A stretch of DNA of 64,000 nt from Novosphingobium sp. ST904 (GCF_001298105.1 NZ_LGJH01000166.1:304647-368646); one strand, 5' to 3'; shown: positions 45,853 through 59,126, numbered from the stretch's first letter. The notes: generated by a model from the sequence alone, not told the origin. Numbers and translations: made by a program.

Positions 45853-46266
45853 TCAGTCCGCGTCGTCCTCCAGGCCATGCATATCGTCGTCGGAAAGGCC
45901 GAAGTGGTGGCCAACCTCATGGACCACCACATGCGTCACGAGGTCTTCCAGCGTCACCCCGGTCTCGCACCATTCCGCCAGTAGCGGCTGGCGGTAGAGG
46001 GTGATGCGCGGGCGGAACTCTCCCGCGACCCAGACGGATTCCTCGTCCAGCGGGCGGCCGTGGTAGAGGCCGGTCAGTTCCCATGCATCTTCCAGCCCGA
46101 CGGCGCGCAGGGTGTCCTCGTCCGCGAACTCCTCGACGTGGACGGTCACCCCGTCGAGGTGCTGCGCGAACGGTTCGGGAATGCGCGCGAAGGCGGCATG
46201 GGCGAGAGCCTCGAACACGTCGGGCCCGGGGGCATTGCCGAAGCGAGTGGACAGGCCTGACGTCAT
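45853..46266 (-). CDS. metallopeptidase family protein (zincin, MMP37-like)
   Basis: A 137-residue putative zinc peptidase with a minimal zincin motif VVHEVGHHFGLSDDDM near the C-terminus (HExxH plus a following acidic residue). It has no signal peptide. Relatives are annotated as DUF1025/metallopeptidase family proteins with no known substrate. It starts 5 bases after the M1 aminopeptidase stop and is therefore in its operon. The start at 46266 (MTSGLSTRFGN) is the first ATG after that gene. Confidence 0.88.
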   Translation of the reverse strand: MTSGLSTRFGNAPGPDVFEALAHAAFARIPEPFAQHLDGVTVHVEEFADEDTLRAVGLEDAWELTGLYHGRPLDEESVWVAGEFRPRITLYRQPLLAEWCETGVTLEDLVTHVVVHEVGHHFGLSDDDMHGLEDDAD

Positions 46267-46271
46267 GATGG

Positions 46272-48161
46272 CTACTCCTGCACGGCATCCGGCGCGACGA
46301 TGCGCCCGATACCCGCAGCGGTCGAGGGGTGATAGGTCGGCCTGGCTTCGGCGAAGAAGTCCCGCGCCTTGGGCTGGCCCCAGTCGCCCTGCTTCATCAG
46401 CCCCTTGTAGAGCGGATAGACCAGCAGCCCGCGCCCGATCCGCGAAAGATAGCCGCGCAGATAAGGTACTGCCGGATCGTAACGGTTGGCGATGGCCAGT
46501 TCGAACCAGGCCGACTGGACATAGGCATTGCCCGAGGCCGAGAGTCCGAGCGTCTCGTCCAGTTCCTTCAGGCGCGCGGGCGTCTGCCGGCGGTCGATGC
46601 CGTTGAGGAAGCGCAGCCATTCCTGCGTGGTCCAGCCCTTGGGCTGCACCGCGCTGGCGGGGCCGCCCGCATTGAAGGCCGCCAGCTTTGTATCGATTTT
46701 CGCCAGTGTGGCGCTGTGGACGCGAACGGCATTGCCGGGCAGGCCCGCGCCGTAGGACCAGCGGTCGAGCTGGAGTTTCAGTTCAAGTTCGGGCTGGCCC
46801 TTCAGCAGGCGTTCGCGCAGGTCCGACAGGAATCCGGCGGTGGTCTGCGGCTGGAAAGCGTGGCGGTCGAAGTAGGAAGTGAGATAGGCGTCCCACTTCT
46901 CGCGGCCCACGGTGTATTCGATCATGCGCAGGAAGTTGGACCCCTTGGTATAGTCCACCTCGCCCGCGCCCGGTTCACCGTTGAGGCGCGTGGCGGCGCC
47001 GGTCTGGCCGCCGGCATCGGCGATTTCGCGGCTCATCACGTCCCAGTCGAGATCGGCATACGTCGCGGCCTGCTCCTTGCCGTAGAGCGACTCCATGATG
47101 CGGTTCTCGAAGTAGGTGGTGAAGCCCTCGTTCAGCCACGAATCCGACCAGGTGGCATTGGTGACGAGGTTGCCCGACCACGAATGCGCCAGTTCATGCG
47201 CGACGACATCGGTGTTCGAGCGGTCCCCCGTGACGATGGTCGGCGTCAGGAAGGTCAGCATCGGGTTTTCCATGCCGCCGTAAGGGAAGGCGGGCGGCAG
47301 CACGAGCATGTCGTAGCGGCCCCAGCGATAGGGACCGTAGAGCTTGCTGGCGGCGTCGATCATCTTTTCGACGTCGACGAATTCCTTCGCCGCCTTGTCC
47401 AGCATCGGTGCCTCGGTCCAGACGCCGGAACGCGGGCCGAGCGTCTTGAACTTGAGGTCGCCCACCGCAAAGGCGATCAGATAGGGCGGCACCGGCTTAT
47501 CCATGCGGAAGCGGAATTGGCGGCGGCCGTCGGGCAGCGCCTCTCCCTTGTCGCCCGAAAGCTTTTCCGCGCTCATCACCGCAACCATGTCGCCCGGCAC
47601 GCGCAGGGTGGCTTCCCAGGTCTGGCGGATGCCGGGGCTGTCCTGCGTCGGCACCCAGGAACGGTTGAGGATTGCCTGGCCCTGGCTGAACAGGAAGGGC
47701 TTCTTCTTTCCGAAGGTCATCTCCGGCGGCAGCCATTGCAGCGCGGTGGCGCCGGGCTTCGACCGGTAGGTTATCCGGATCTGCCTGGCACCGGCCAGTT
47801 CGACGGTGAGCGCCGAACCGATGTCCTTGTCCTTCGGGCCAAGCGCCCATTTCAGCGGCTTGCCGGCAGGGTCGGTTATCGCGGCAATGTCGATATCGTC
47901 GGCGTCGAGCACGATCTGTGCCGCATCGGGGGCGGCCAGCACGTCAAGCACGGCGCTCCCCGCGAGAGTCTTCGTGCCGAAATCGACGTCGAGATCGAGG
48001 GCGACATGGGTGACGCGGGCAACCTGAGGCTGGGCGTGAGTCCAGACGTCTTTCGCGTCGGGCGTCGTCAGGATCGGGGCAGGCGCTGTCTGGGCGATGG
48101 CAGGGGAGGCGGCAGGGGCGGCGGTTCCGGCAAGCAGCGCGGCAGCAAGGAGAATACGCAT
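46272..48161 (-). CDS. M1 family aminopeptidase, exported
   Basis: A 629-residue zinc aminopeptidase of the leukotriene-A4-hydrolase type. It has a signal peptide (MRILLAAALLAGTAAPAASPAIA), the substrate loop GGMENPMLTF, the zinc motif VAHELAHSWSGNLVTN followed 18 residues on by the Glu in WLNEGFTTYFE, and the C-terminal helical LTA4H-type domain (last 150 residues). It removes N-terminal residues from peptides, here in the periplasm. It follows the TPR-like gene by 38 bases and leads into the metallopeptidase gene, forming a three-gene unit. Confidence 0.94.
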   Translation of the reverse strand: MRILLAAALLAGTAAPAASPAIAQTAPAPILTTPDAKDVWTHAQPQVARVTHVALDLDVDFGTKTLAGSAVLDVLAAPDAAQIVLDADDIDIAAITDPAGKPLKWALGPKDKDIGSALTVELAGARQIRITYRSKPGATALQWLPPEMTFGKKKPFLFSQGQAILNRSWVPTQDSPGIRQTWEATLRVPGDMVAVMSAEKLSGDKGEALPDGRRQFRFRMDKPVPPYLIAFAVGDLKFKTLGPRSGVWTEAPMLDKAAKEFVDVEKMIDAASKLYGPYRWGRYDMLVLPPAFPYGGMENPMLTFLTPTIVTGDRSNTDVVAHELAHSWSGNLVTNATWSDSWLNEGFTTYFENRIMESLYGKEQAATYADLDWDVMSREIADAGGQTGAATRLNGEPGAGEVDYTKGSNFLRMIEYTVGREKWDAYLTSYFDRHAFQPQTTAGFLSDLRERLLKGQPELELKLQLDRWSYGAGLPGNAVRVHSATLAKIDTKLAAFNAGGPASAVQPKGWTTQEWLRFLNGIDRRQTPARLKELDETLGLSASGNAYVQSAWFELAIANRYDPAVPYLRGYLSRIGRGLLVYPLYKGLMKQGDWGQPKARDFFAEARPTYHPSTAAGIGRIVAPDAVQE

Positions 48162-48199
48162 GGGCGCGACTTATGGCCGCGCCCATGCCGGCGTGCAAG

Positions 48200-49716
48200 C
48201 TACAGCGTCGCGGGGAAGATGTTGAACTTTCGCGTTCCTCCGGCCCGCGCGATCGCGGCCTGCACGTCGGGGCGGTGCTTGAGGGTTTCGAGGCCCGCCG
48301 CGAAGGGCGAGGGCGGCAGGTTCGCCGGGAGCGGATCGTAGTCGCTGAGCTGGGTCAGCGCGTTGATCCGGCGATCCGGTCGTCCAGCCGGGCGATCATC
48401 GATGCGGCTGCCGCGTCGATCCGGCCGGTGCAGATCTGCAGGTCGGTAACCGCCTCGGGATGGTCGGCCGCGTGGGCTTCGGCATAGGCGAGGTCGGCCT
48501 GTGCCAGGTCGGTCTTGCCCAGCGCCTGCGCCGCGCAGCCCCGCGCCAGGCGCAGTTCCATCACGCCGTAGGGGCTGGCCATGCTGTCCGTTTTGCCTTC
48601 GACGGTGGCCAGCGTGGCAAGGGCAGCGTCGTCGTGCCCGAAGCGTGAATGGAGATAGGCCAGGTTGATGGTCTGGCTGAAGTTGCCGGCGCCTCGTTCG
48701 CCGCCCTCGATGGCCTTGCGATAGGCCGCAGCCGCCTCGTCGTAGCGGCCGAGCTGTTCGTAAGTGCGGGCCATGCCGTCCCACCACCAGTTGAGCTGCT
48801 TGTCGTGATCCGAAAACTGTTTGGAAAGCACCCCTTCCGGCCGTGCGGCTTCCAGCGTGGCAAGCGCCTTTTCGGCCTGGCCGAGCGTGCGCCGGGATGC
48901 GGCGATGGCGATGGGCAGTTCGAGCAGGCCGGGGCGGGTGACGCTGCGGCTTTCCAGCGCTGCGATCTGCCGTTCATAGGCGGCGCGCAAGTCGAAGCTG
49001 GCGGGCAGCATGTCCCGCAGGGCGGGGTCCAGGGTTATTTCGCGCAGGGCATCGGCGGACCGGATCGCCGCTATCTGTGCGGCCGCGGCCGGTCGATCGC
49101 CGGAGGAGAGGAGCAGGCGCGCATAGGACCGGCGCATCCAGTCGAACGCCATGTCTTCCTTGCCCCGCGCGAATTCGGGCGCGGTGAGCAGCGCGAGGAG
49201 GCGGCGATAGGCCGGGTTGTCCTTGTCCTCCAGGAACTTCCGGCTAAGCGCGAAGAGCCATTCGGTGTCGACACCGTCGATCCCTTCCGGAAGGCGCTGC
49301 TGCATGGCTTCCAGCGTGGCGACGGCGTCCTCCGGCTTGCCGCCGTCGAGTTCGATGCCGAAGCGCAGAGTCCATGCGATTTCGGGCGCACCGGTGATGG
49401 CCGTGGCGGCGCGGGCATGGACGAGCGCGGGTTCGATCCGGTTCGTCCGCGCTTCGCACAGGGTCGAGATCAGGAGGAAGGGAAAGCGGACCGGTTCTTC
49501 CAGCGCCGGGAAATCCTTGCTGGCGACGATGGGCGAGACCTGGCCCAAGGCACCCTCGCAGTTTTCCGCTTCCATGTAGCGCTGCGCCTGCGTGAGCGCG
49601 GTAGCTGCCGTCTGGCCGATATCCTTGCGGGCCAAGGCTGCCTGCGGAGCCAGGGCCAGTGCCAGACCTGCCAGCAGTGCCGCGCGCGCGGATGCACCGC
49701 GTCCGAATTTCGTCAT
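48200..49716 (-). CDS. exported TPR-like protein of unknown function, one frameshift
   Basis: About 506 residues once the frame is restored. A signal peptide (AALLAGLALALAPQAALA) is followed by helical repeats with TPR character, clearest in WWWDGMARTYEQLGRYDEAAAAYRKAI and TINLAYLHSRFGHDDAALATLATVEG, and in RLARGCAAQALGKTDLAQADLAYA. A frame break near 48369 turns DDRIA into a stop; one base restores a run-on to PLPANLPPSPFAAGLETLKHRPDVQAAIAR and the end FNIFPATL. The start at 49716 is favoured by the GGGGGA right before it. No catalytic motif is visible. It is first in an operon with the M1 aminopeptidase and the zincin gene. Confidence 0.8.
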
Positions 49717-49814
49717 GTCGTCCCCCATTGCCGAGCGGCCATGCTAGGGGAGCGGAGTTGGCTTGTCAGCCGGGCAAAGCGTTAAAATCGCGGTCATTTC
49801 GGACGATGCCGGCA

Positions 49815-49841
49815 GGCAGGGAAACGCGCGGCTTCCCTGCC
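49815..49841 (-). terminator. hairpin after gyrB
   Basis: Nine-base arms GGCAGGGAA and TTCCCTGCC lie 9 bases beyond the gyrB stop. There is no clear T-run on the minus strand, so its strength is doubtful. Confidence 0.45.
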
Positions 49842-49849
49842 CTTTACCG

Positions 49850-52399
<2,550 letters not shown>

Positions 52400-52592
52400 G
52401 CCGAGCATATAGGGTTTGGCGGCTATAAACCCAAGCAAAACCGGGTTCGGGGGCGGGCTTTTCCACAAGGATTGAACTCTCCCGGAAAACGTCCTCCGTG
52501 CGGTGTCGCCAACCTGTTGCCGTGGAGCGCCCGGTTGCGCGCGGCGCATGCCCGGCTGACGGGAAATCCGGGATCGCGATTGTGCCGGACGC

Positions 52593-52618
52593 AAAAAAGG
52601 CGGCCACGAGGGCCGCCC
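52593..52618 (-). terminator. rho-independent terminator of the 26-residue gene
   Basis: On the minus strand GGCGGCC, loop CTCGT, GGCCGCC and TTTTTT. It lies about 25 bases after the stop of the tiny membrane-protein gene, supporting that gene as a separate transcript, and shields gyrB from it. Confidence 0.88.
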
Positions 52619-52644
52619 TTCTGTCTAGTCGGAAATGCCGACCC

Positions 52645-52725
52645 TCAGATGAGGGTGACGGCAAATGCCAGAGCGCTCACACCCAGCGCTGCGGCAAAAC
52701 CGAACGTCTTTTCGACGATGGTCAT
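52645..52725 (-). CDS. 26-residue single-helix membrane protein
   Basis: A 27-codon frame encodes a product that begins MTIVEKTFGFAAALG and ends ALAFAVTLI: a short amphipathic start and one membrane helix. An AGGAG ribosome site is placed 8 bases before the ATG, and a perfect terminator follows the stop at a short distance. These flanking signals make it a convincing gene despite its size. It lies between gyrB and guaA on the minus strand. I recall similar one-helix proteins in sphingomonads but can assign no family or role. Confidence 0.75.
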   Translation of the reverse strand: MTIVEKTFGFAAALGVSALAFAVTLI

Positions 52726-52921
52726 TGAAATGCTCCTGCAAACATTCTTGTTTTCTTTTTATCGCATGCATGGCTCTTCTCGTCGCTCATGCTGCAAGTG
52801 CGAGATAGGCTTGATTGGAATTTCTGCAACGTCAAAAGCAACAATCTTGCTTGCTGTTTATGCAACTGCATTGCCGGTTCCGGGAAGCGCGCAAAATGGC
52901 AGGTGCAGGGCCTGCGCGTAC

Positions 52922-52956
52922 TGGACACTCGCACTATCCCGCTATAGTGGCCGCCC
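52922..52956 (+). promoter_or_regulatory. candidate leaderless promoter of guaA
   Basis: TGGACA (52922-52927) and TATAGT (52943-52948), spacer 15, end 8 bases before the guaA ATG. The predicted start of transcription falls at or within two bases of the ATG, and there is no Shine-Dalgarno sequence. The -10-to-ATG distance (14) is the same as at yggS. Confidence 0.45.
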
Positions 52957-54540
<1,584 letters not shown>

Positions 54541-54602
54541 TCCCGCGCGTGCATTGAGTTTTCCAAGGAGCCGGGTCCCCAAGGATGCCGGCTCCTTCTC
54601 TT

Positions 54603-55092
54603 TCAGAGCAGGAAGCCGCGGCCTTCGAGGCGGAGCAGGAAGGCTTTTGCTTCCAGCCCGCCCGCGAACCCGGTGAGGGTGCCGTTCGCGCCGACTACCC
54701 GGTGGCAGGGCGCGACAATCGAGATGGGGTTGCGGCCGTTCGCGGCGCCCACGGCGCGGCTTGCACTGGGGCGGCCAAGGGCCACGGCGATCTCGCCGTA
54801 GCTGCGCGTTTCGCCGAAGGGGATCAGGAGAAGCTGGCCAGACGCTCTTCTGGAAATCGGTGCCGCGAAAGTCGAGGGGGAGGTCGAACGATTGTCGCTT
54901 CCCGGCGAAGTAGTCGGCAAGCTGTGCCTTGGCTTCGTCCAGGATCGGATGGCTTTCCGAATCCGCGATGTCGCCAAGTCGCACCCGGTTGGGATCGTCG
55001 TTCTCCCAGAGGATCGCTGCAAGGCCCCGGTCTCCGGCAATCAGCGTGAGTTCGCCGACGGGCGAGGGCATCTTGCTTCGGAGCAGCGGCAT
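54603..55092 (-). CDS. ogt: methylated-DNA-[protein]-cysteine S-methyltransferase, one frameshift
   Basis: A one-shot DNA repair protein that takes alkyl groups from O6-alkylguanine onto its own cysteine. The N-terminal part starts MPLLRSKMPSPVGELTLIAG; the C-terminal part has SYGEIAVALGRPSASRAVGAA and the active-site ISIVAPCHRVVGANGTLTGFAGG. The frame breaks near 54838: after GTDFQKSVW an extra C is read, and removing it gives WQLLLIPFGETRSYGE. The full protein would be about 162 residues. It is convergent with guaA and has no linked ada-type regulator. Confidence 0.92.
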
Positions 55093-55138
55093 CGGGCGGT
55101 CTTTCCGTGTTCGAACGTGGTCTCCCGGCTCCAGTAGT

Positions 55139-55555
55139 TCAGTGCCGCCGCCGCGGCCAGTGCGTCGCCTCGCTCGCCCACAGAGCCCACCAGATCAGTA
55201 CCGGCTGCAAGGCGAGGCGCGGAATATGATAGGCGAGGCCCAGGCCGTGGCCGGGTTTTGCCAGGTCGATAAGCATATGCTGGACGTTGGCGGGCCAGAC
55301 GCAGAGGGCGTAAGCGGCCAGGCCCCACCCGGCGGCTTTGCGCAAATCGTTTGAGAAGGGCTGGAGCAATCCCGCCGCGCCGAGGATTTCCGCCATGCCG
55401 GTCAGCGAGACGGTTGTGGCGGGGGCGGGTACCCATCCCGGAACGATCGAGACGAACGGCGCTGGAAGGACGAGGTGGAGAATGCCTGCGGCCAGGTAGA
55501 AGAATGCCAGCAGCCACCGCGGGATGTATCGGCGCAAGGCTCTTCCGCGCGTCAT
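55139..55555 (-). CDS. DoxX-like membrane protein
   Basis: A 138-residue protein with four membrane helices (PRWLLAFFYLAAGILHLVLP, VSLTGMAEILGAAGLLQP, GWGLAAYALCVWPANVQHML and IPRLALQPVLIWWALW). The pattern of AGxxH in helix 1 followed by GxxExxGAxGL in helix 2 is that of the DoxX/DoxD family. Function is unknown; some members associate with oxidative-stress systems. An in-frame ATG six codons upstream is possible. It is followed, after 46 bases, by the alkyltransferase gene on the same strand. Confidence 0.82.
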   Translation of the reverse strand: MTRGRALRRYIPRWLLAFFYLAAGILHLVLPAPFVSIVPGWVPAPATTVSLTGMAEILGAAGLLQPFSNDLRKAAGWGLAAYALCVWPANVQHMLIDLAKPGHGLGLAYHIPRLALQPVLIWWALWASEATHWPRRRH

Positions 55556-55578
55556 TTGCTGCACGGTCCGCAACGCAG

Positions 55579-55610
55579 AAGGCGGCCGCGGGTCATCCCC
55601 GGGCCGCCTT
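55579..55610 (-). terminator. hairpin terminator after the 138-residue secreted protein
   Basis: Arms AAGGCGGCC and GGCCGCCTT flank an inner stem CGGGG/CCCG-like loop; lies 22 bases after the stop at 55632. T-run absent, so moderately supported. Confidence 0.6.
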
Positions 55611-55631
55611 CCTCAGGGGACGCTTCAGGTT

Positions 55632-56048
55632 CTACTTGGCCGATGCGGCTTTCGGCTTGGTATAGGGCACGAAGTCCTGCAGGCCGACGAATCCGCTCCA
55701 CATGCTCGGCGTGCTGCGGCTGTGAAGCTGCACGGTATCGAGACGGCAGAGCTGGCTCGAATAGAGCTTCGTGACGAGGATATCGTCCGAACCGAGCCGG
55801 TCCGCATTGGTCGGACGGTTGACGTAGAGCGTTCTGCCGACGCGGTAGACGAGCGCGGTCTTGTCGATCACCTGAGTATCCTGCGACTGGCTGAGCTGGA
55901 TGCAGGATACCGGGTCTCCGGCCACGCGGCCGTCGAGCAGCTTTGCAAGCTGTTCCTCGCCGGTCAATTTCTGGCGGGCGTTCACGGTGGGCGCGGCGAG
56001 CAGGCTTGCCGCGATCAGCGTGGCGCCGACGACATGCTTCAGTGACAT
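55632..56048 (-). CDS. hypothetical secreted protein, 138 residues
   Basis: A signal peptide (MSLKHVVGATLIAASLLAAPTVNA) and a mature domain with two cysteines that may pair: DPVSCIQLSQSQDTQVIDKTALVYRVG and YSSQLCRLDTVQLHSR. A GAGGTAA ribosome site precedes the ATG. The family seems common in sphingomonads and their relatives, but I know no function and no domain name. It stands alone between tldD and the DoxX gene, with its own terminator-like hairpin. Confidence 0.78.
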   Translation of the reverse strand: MSLKHVVGATLIAASLLAAPTVNARQKLTGEEQLAKLLDGRVAGDPVSCIQLSQSQDTQVIDKTALVYRVGRTLYVNRPTNADRLGSDDILVTKLYSSQLCRLDTVQLHSRSTPSMWSGFVGLQDFVPYTKPKAASAK

Positions 56049-56178
56049 GGTCTTTACCTCACTTTCCCAACCCTAGATCGTGACTATGGCACGGTTCGTC
56101 TGAACCTGCGCTGAAATTATTCGCCGCTTGCAGGGCTCTTGCAGAATGGCAGCGAGATAACGGCAGCGACTGGATCGA

Positions 56179-57593
56179 TCAGGCGGTACCGCCCACGGTA
56201 ATGCCCTCGATCAGCAGGGTCGGCTGGCCGACGCCGGCCGGAACGCTTTGCCCGCCCTTGCCGCAGATGCCGACGCCGCGATCGAGTTCGAGATCGTTGC
56301 CGATGCCGGTGACGCGCGTGAGGACCGACGGGCCGTCACCGATCAGCGTGGCGCCCTTGATCGGCGCGCCGAGCTTGCCGTTCTCAACCTTGTAGGCCTC
56401 GTTGCACGAGAACACGAACTTGCCCGAGACGATATCGACCTGGCCGCCGCCCATCGATTTCACGAAGATGCCGCTCTTCATGCGGGAGAGCAATTCGGCC
56501 GGATCGTCGTTGCCCGCTTTCATGAAGGTGTTCGTCATGCGGACCTGGGGCGCGTGGGCATAGTTCTCGCGGCGGCCGTTACCGGTCGATTGCACGCCCA
56601 TCAGGCGGGCGTTCATGCGATCCTGCATGTAGCCTTTGAGGATGCCGTCCTCGATCAGCACGGTTTCCTGCGTGGGGGTGCCTTCGTCGTCGATGGAGAG
56701 CGAGCCGCGCCGGTCCGCGATCGAGCCATCGTCGACGATGGTGACGCCGGGAGCTGCCACGCGTTCGCCGATGCGGCCGGAGAAGGCGGAAGTTCCCTTG
56801 CGGTTGAAGTCACCCTCAAGCCCGTGGCCGACGGCTTCGTGGAGGATCACGCCGGGCCAGCCGGGGGCCATCAGCACGGCCATTTCCCCGGCGGGAGCGT
56901 CCACGCTCTCCAGGTTGACGAGCGCCTGGCTGAGCGCGGTGTCGATAGCCCGGTTCCAGTTCGCAGGGTCGAACAGCGAATCGTAGAGATGGCGGCCGCC
57001 CATGCCGAACGATCCCGTTTCGCGGCGGCCGTTGCTCTCCGCGACGATCGATACGCTCAGGCGTACCAGCGGGCGCACGTCGGTGGCGATGAAGCCGTCA
57101 GGCCGCACGATCTCGATTACCGACCACTGCCCGGTCAGGCTTGCGCTGACCTGCGAGACGCGCGGATCGCGGGCGCGGGCGGCGGCGTCGATGGTCTCCA
57201 GCAGCTTTACCTTGGCCTCGAAGGGCACGAGGTCGAGCGGCGAGACGTCGGTATAGAGGTGGCGGTTGCTTTTCTGCGGCGCGGCCGGACGGATCGTGCC
57301 GGTGGCGGGGTCCAGCAGTTGCAGGGTCTCGCCCGCCCGGCGGATGGCGGCGGGGGAAATCTCGTTCGCATGCGCGAAGCCGGTCATCTCGCCGGTTACG
57401 CCGCGCAGGCCGAAACCGGCATCGCGCGAATAATCCGCCGTCTTCAGGCGGCCGTCATCGAAGCCGAAGGCTTCGTGGCCATGAACTGCATGTAGAGTTC
57501 GCCGTCCTCGCAATTGCGCAGGGTTTCGGCGGCGAGTGCCTGTGCATCCTCGGGCGAAAGCTGGCGATAGAGGAGCGAGCGCGGGTCGGTCAT
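56179..57593 (-). CDS. tldD: metalloprotease TldD, one frameshift
   Basis: TldD pairs with TldE (PmbA) to form a periplasm-independent cytosolic metalloprotease that degrades unfolded peptides and processes some peptide natural products and antitoxins. The zinc motif ILHEAVGHGLEGDFNRKGTSAFSG lies mid-protein; QDRMNARLMGVQSTGNGRRENYAHAP and the end PTLLIEGITVGGT are family-typical. The frame breaks near 57474, where MQFMAT should continue EAFGFDDGRLK; one missing base explains it. The restored length is about 472 residues. The start is decided by GGGAGG, which leaves 7 bases to the ATG at 57593 but only 1 base to the ATG at 57599. No tldE is in the window. Confidence 0.94.
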
Positions 57594-57689
57594 GGTCATG
57601 CCTCCCGATATAGGCCGCACGGGGCGGGAGGCAATACGGGAGGCAGACGGGAAGGGAGGGGGCACCGAAGCCCCCGCCGGACCACCTGT

Positions 57690-57902
57690 TCAGGCTGCCT
57701 GCTGGTCGGCCGGGCCGCCCTTGAGGACGAAATGACGGTCACAGTAGCCGCAATCGACGTAGCCTTTCTCGTCGATCTCCAGCCACACGCGGGGGTGGCC
57801 GAGGGCGGCTGGGGCGTAATTCCCCGTGGCGCGGATGTCAGTGGCCCCGTCGCAGGAAACGCGGTGGGAATCGGTGAAGACGGTTTCGGGCTGCGTGCTC
57901 AT
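57690..57902 (-). CDS. zinc-finger (zf-CHCC) domain protein, NDUFS6-like
   Basis: A 70-residue cytosolic protein with the CHCC zinc motif: VSCDG, then GHPRVWLEID, and VDCGYCDRHFVLKGG, giving Cys-His-Cys-Cys ligands. This domain is shared with the mitochondrial complex I subunit NDUFS6 and its small bacterial homologues in alphaproteobacteria; a role with NADH dehydrogenase is likely but inferred. The start MSTQPETVF is the Met nearest the domain. It lies 97 bases upstream of tldD. Confidence 0.85.
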   Translation of the reverse strand: MSTQPETVFTDSHRVSCDGATDIRATGNYAPAALGHPRVWLEIDEKGYVDCGYCDRHFVLKGGPADQQAA

Positions 57903-57995
57903 GGATCGGCCGATTACCAAGCCTTCACGGGAATTTCCAGCGGGCAAATGGTCCCGGCGCATTGTTGGGCGCGCCGGGACCATTTCCGTCAGGCT

Positions 57996-58565
57996 TCAGG
58001 CGGGTACGGCGAGCGCACCGGCTTCGGCCAGGGCATCGGCAACGGCCTTTTCGCGGACTTCCGGACCGATGGCGATGCCTTCGGCAAGCACGAAGATCGG
58101 ATCGCTGATGCCCACGAAGCCGAGCACGGCGCGTAGGTAGCTTTCGGCATGCTCGACAGCGGCGCCGGGCTGGCCTTCACCGTAGTAGCCGCCGCGCGAC
58201 AGGGCGACATAGACCTTCTTGCCGCCGGCGAGACCCTGCGGACCTTCGGCGGTGTACTGGAAGGTCTTGCCGGCCACGAGGACGCGGTCGAACCAGGCCT
58301 TGAGCTGGCTGGGAATGGTGAAGTTGTACATGCCCGCGCCGATCACGACGACGTCGGCGGCCAGGAATTCCGCGAGTTCGGGAGTGCCCTCGGGGTTGCC
58401 GAGCACGTCGAGCGTCAGGTGCGGCAGGGCCTCGGCGGCGAGGTCGTGGTAAGTGACTTCGAGCGAGGGATCGGCCTTGGTCAGGGTGGCGACGATCTCC
58501 GCCGAAACGGCGCGGCTGACCGAGTTTTCGCCGAGGATGCTGGAATCGAGATGGAGAAGCTTCAT
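57996..58565 (-). CDS. azoR: FMN-dependent NADH-azoreductase
   Basis: A 189-residue flavodoxin-fold enzyme that reduces quinones and azo dyes with NADH. FMN contacts are visible in LLHLDSSILGENSVSRAVSAEI, AGMYNFTIPSQLKAWFDRV and ALSRGGYYGEG. The gene is divergent from an HxlR-type regulator, an arrangement typical of quinone- or aldehyde-responsive pairs. The intergenic region has two direct 13-bp repeats that could be the operator. Confidence 0.93.
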   Translation of the reverse strand: MKLLHLDSSILGENSVSRAVSAEIVATLTKADPSLEVTYHDLAAEALPHLTLDVLGNPEGTPELAEFLAADVVVIGAGMYNFTIPSQLKAWFDRVLVAGKTFQYTAEGPQGLAGGKKVYVALSRGGYYGEGQPGAAVEHAESYLRAVLGFVGISDPIFVLAEGIAIGPEVREKAVADALAEAGALAVPA

Positions 58566-58584
58566 GGGAGAGAACCTCTAAGGG

Positions 58585-58613
58585 GTGGTCTGGAAAAATG
58601 GTGGTCTGGAAAA
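58585..58613. promoter_or_regulatory. two direct repeats between azoR and the HxlR regulator
   Basis: GTGGTCTGGAAAA occurs at 58585-58597 and again at 58601-58613, a 16-base period. The copies lie 20-50 bases upstream of the azoR start, in the only gap between azoR and the regulator. They may bind the regulator, or derive from a simple local duplication. Confidence 0.45.
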
Positions 58614-58680
58614 GTGACTGGCCATAGCTATGTTGCACTGCGACGGACGCCAAGAGCGCATTTTTTCAGGACCAGGTACC

Positions 58681-59118
58681 ATGGAGATGACCACCTTCGA
58701 CGCGGCGGAACAGGCGGCGGAACAGATTGCGGAAAGCCCGCCGGAAACCGGACCGGCCATCGTTCACTCGGCAAGTGCATGCCGGGTTATCGGCGATATT
58801 CTCAGCCGCGTGGGCGACAAGTGGTCGATGCTGGTCGTGATGACCCTGCTGGAGGGCGACCTGCATTTCAACGAGTTGAAGCGCGAGATCAACGGGATCT
58901 CGCAGCAGATGCTTTCCCGAACCTTGCGCGCCCTGGAGCGGGACGGACTGGTGGTGCGCACCGTTCACGCCAGCGTGCCGGTTCGTGTCGAATATTCCCT
59001 CAGCGACCTTGGCCGTTCGCTCTCGCAGCCGGTGCAGGCACTGGGCTCATGGGCTTTTGCCAACCGCCCTGCGATCGAGGCCAGCCGTTCGGTCTTCGAT
59101 GAGCGCAGCGACGCCTGA
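58681..59118 (+). CDS. HxlR family transcriptional regulator
   Basis: A 145-residue winged-helix regulator. After a 35-residue acidic N-terminus comes the HxlR domain: CRVIGDILSRVGDKWSMLVVMTLLEGDLHFNELKREINGISQQMLSRTLRALERDGLVVR is the recognised run, with ARTxHAxVPVRVEYSLSDLGRSL after it. Such proteins respond to quinones, aldehydes or diamide, in some cases by a Cys near the N-terminus; here one Cys (SACRVIG) just before the domain could do so. It is divergent from azoR, its probable target. The ATG at 58681 is chosen, with a second Met two codons later. Confidence 0.92.
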   Translation: MEMTTFDAAEQAAEQIAESPPETGPAIVHSASACRVIGDILSRVGDKWSMLVVMTLLEGDLHFNELKREINGISQQMLSRTLRALERDGLVVRTVHASVPVRVEYSLSDLGRSLSQPVQALGSWAFANRPAIEASRSVFDERSDA

Positions 59119-59126
59119 CGGCGGCC

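Noticed and set aside
46329..48341. 670-codon open frame on the plus strand
   Set aside because: Antisense to the M1 aminopeptidase gene, whose zinc motif and length are normal.
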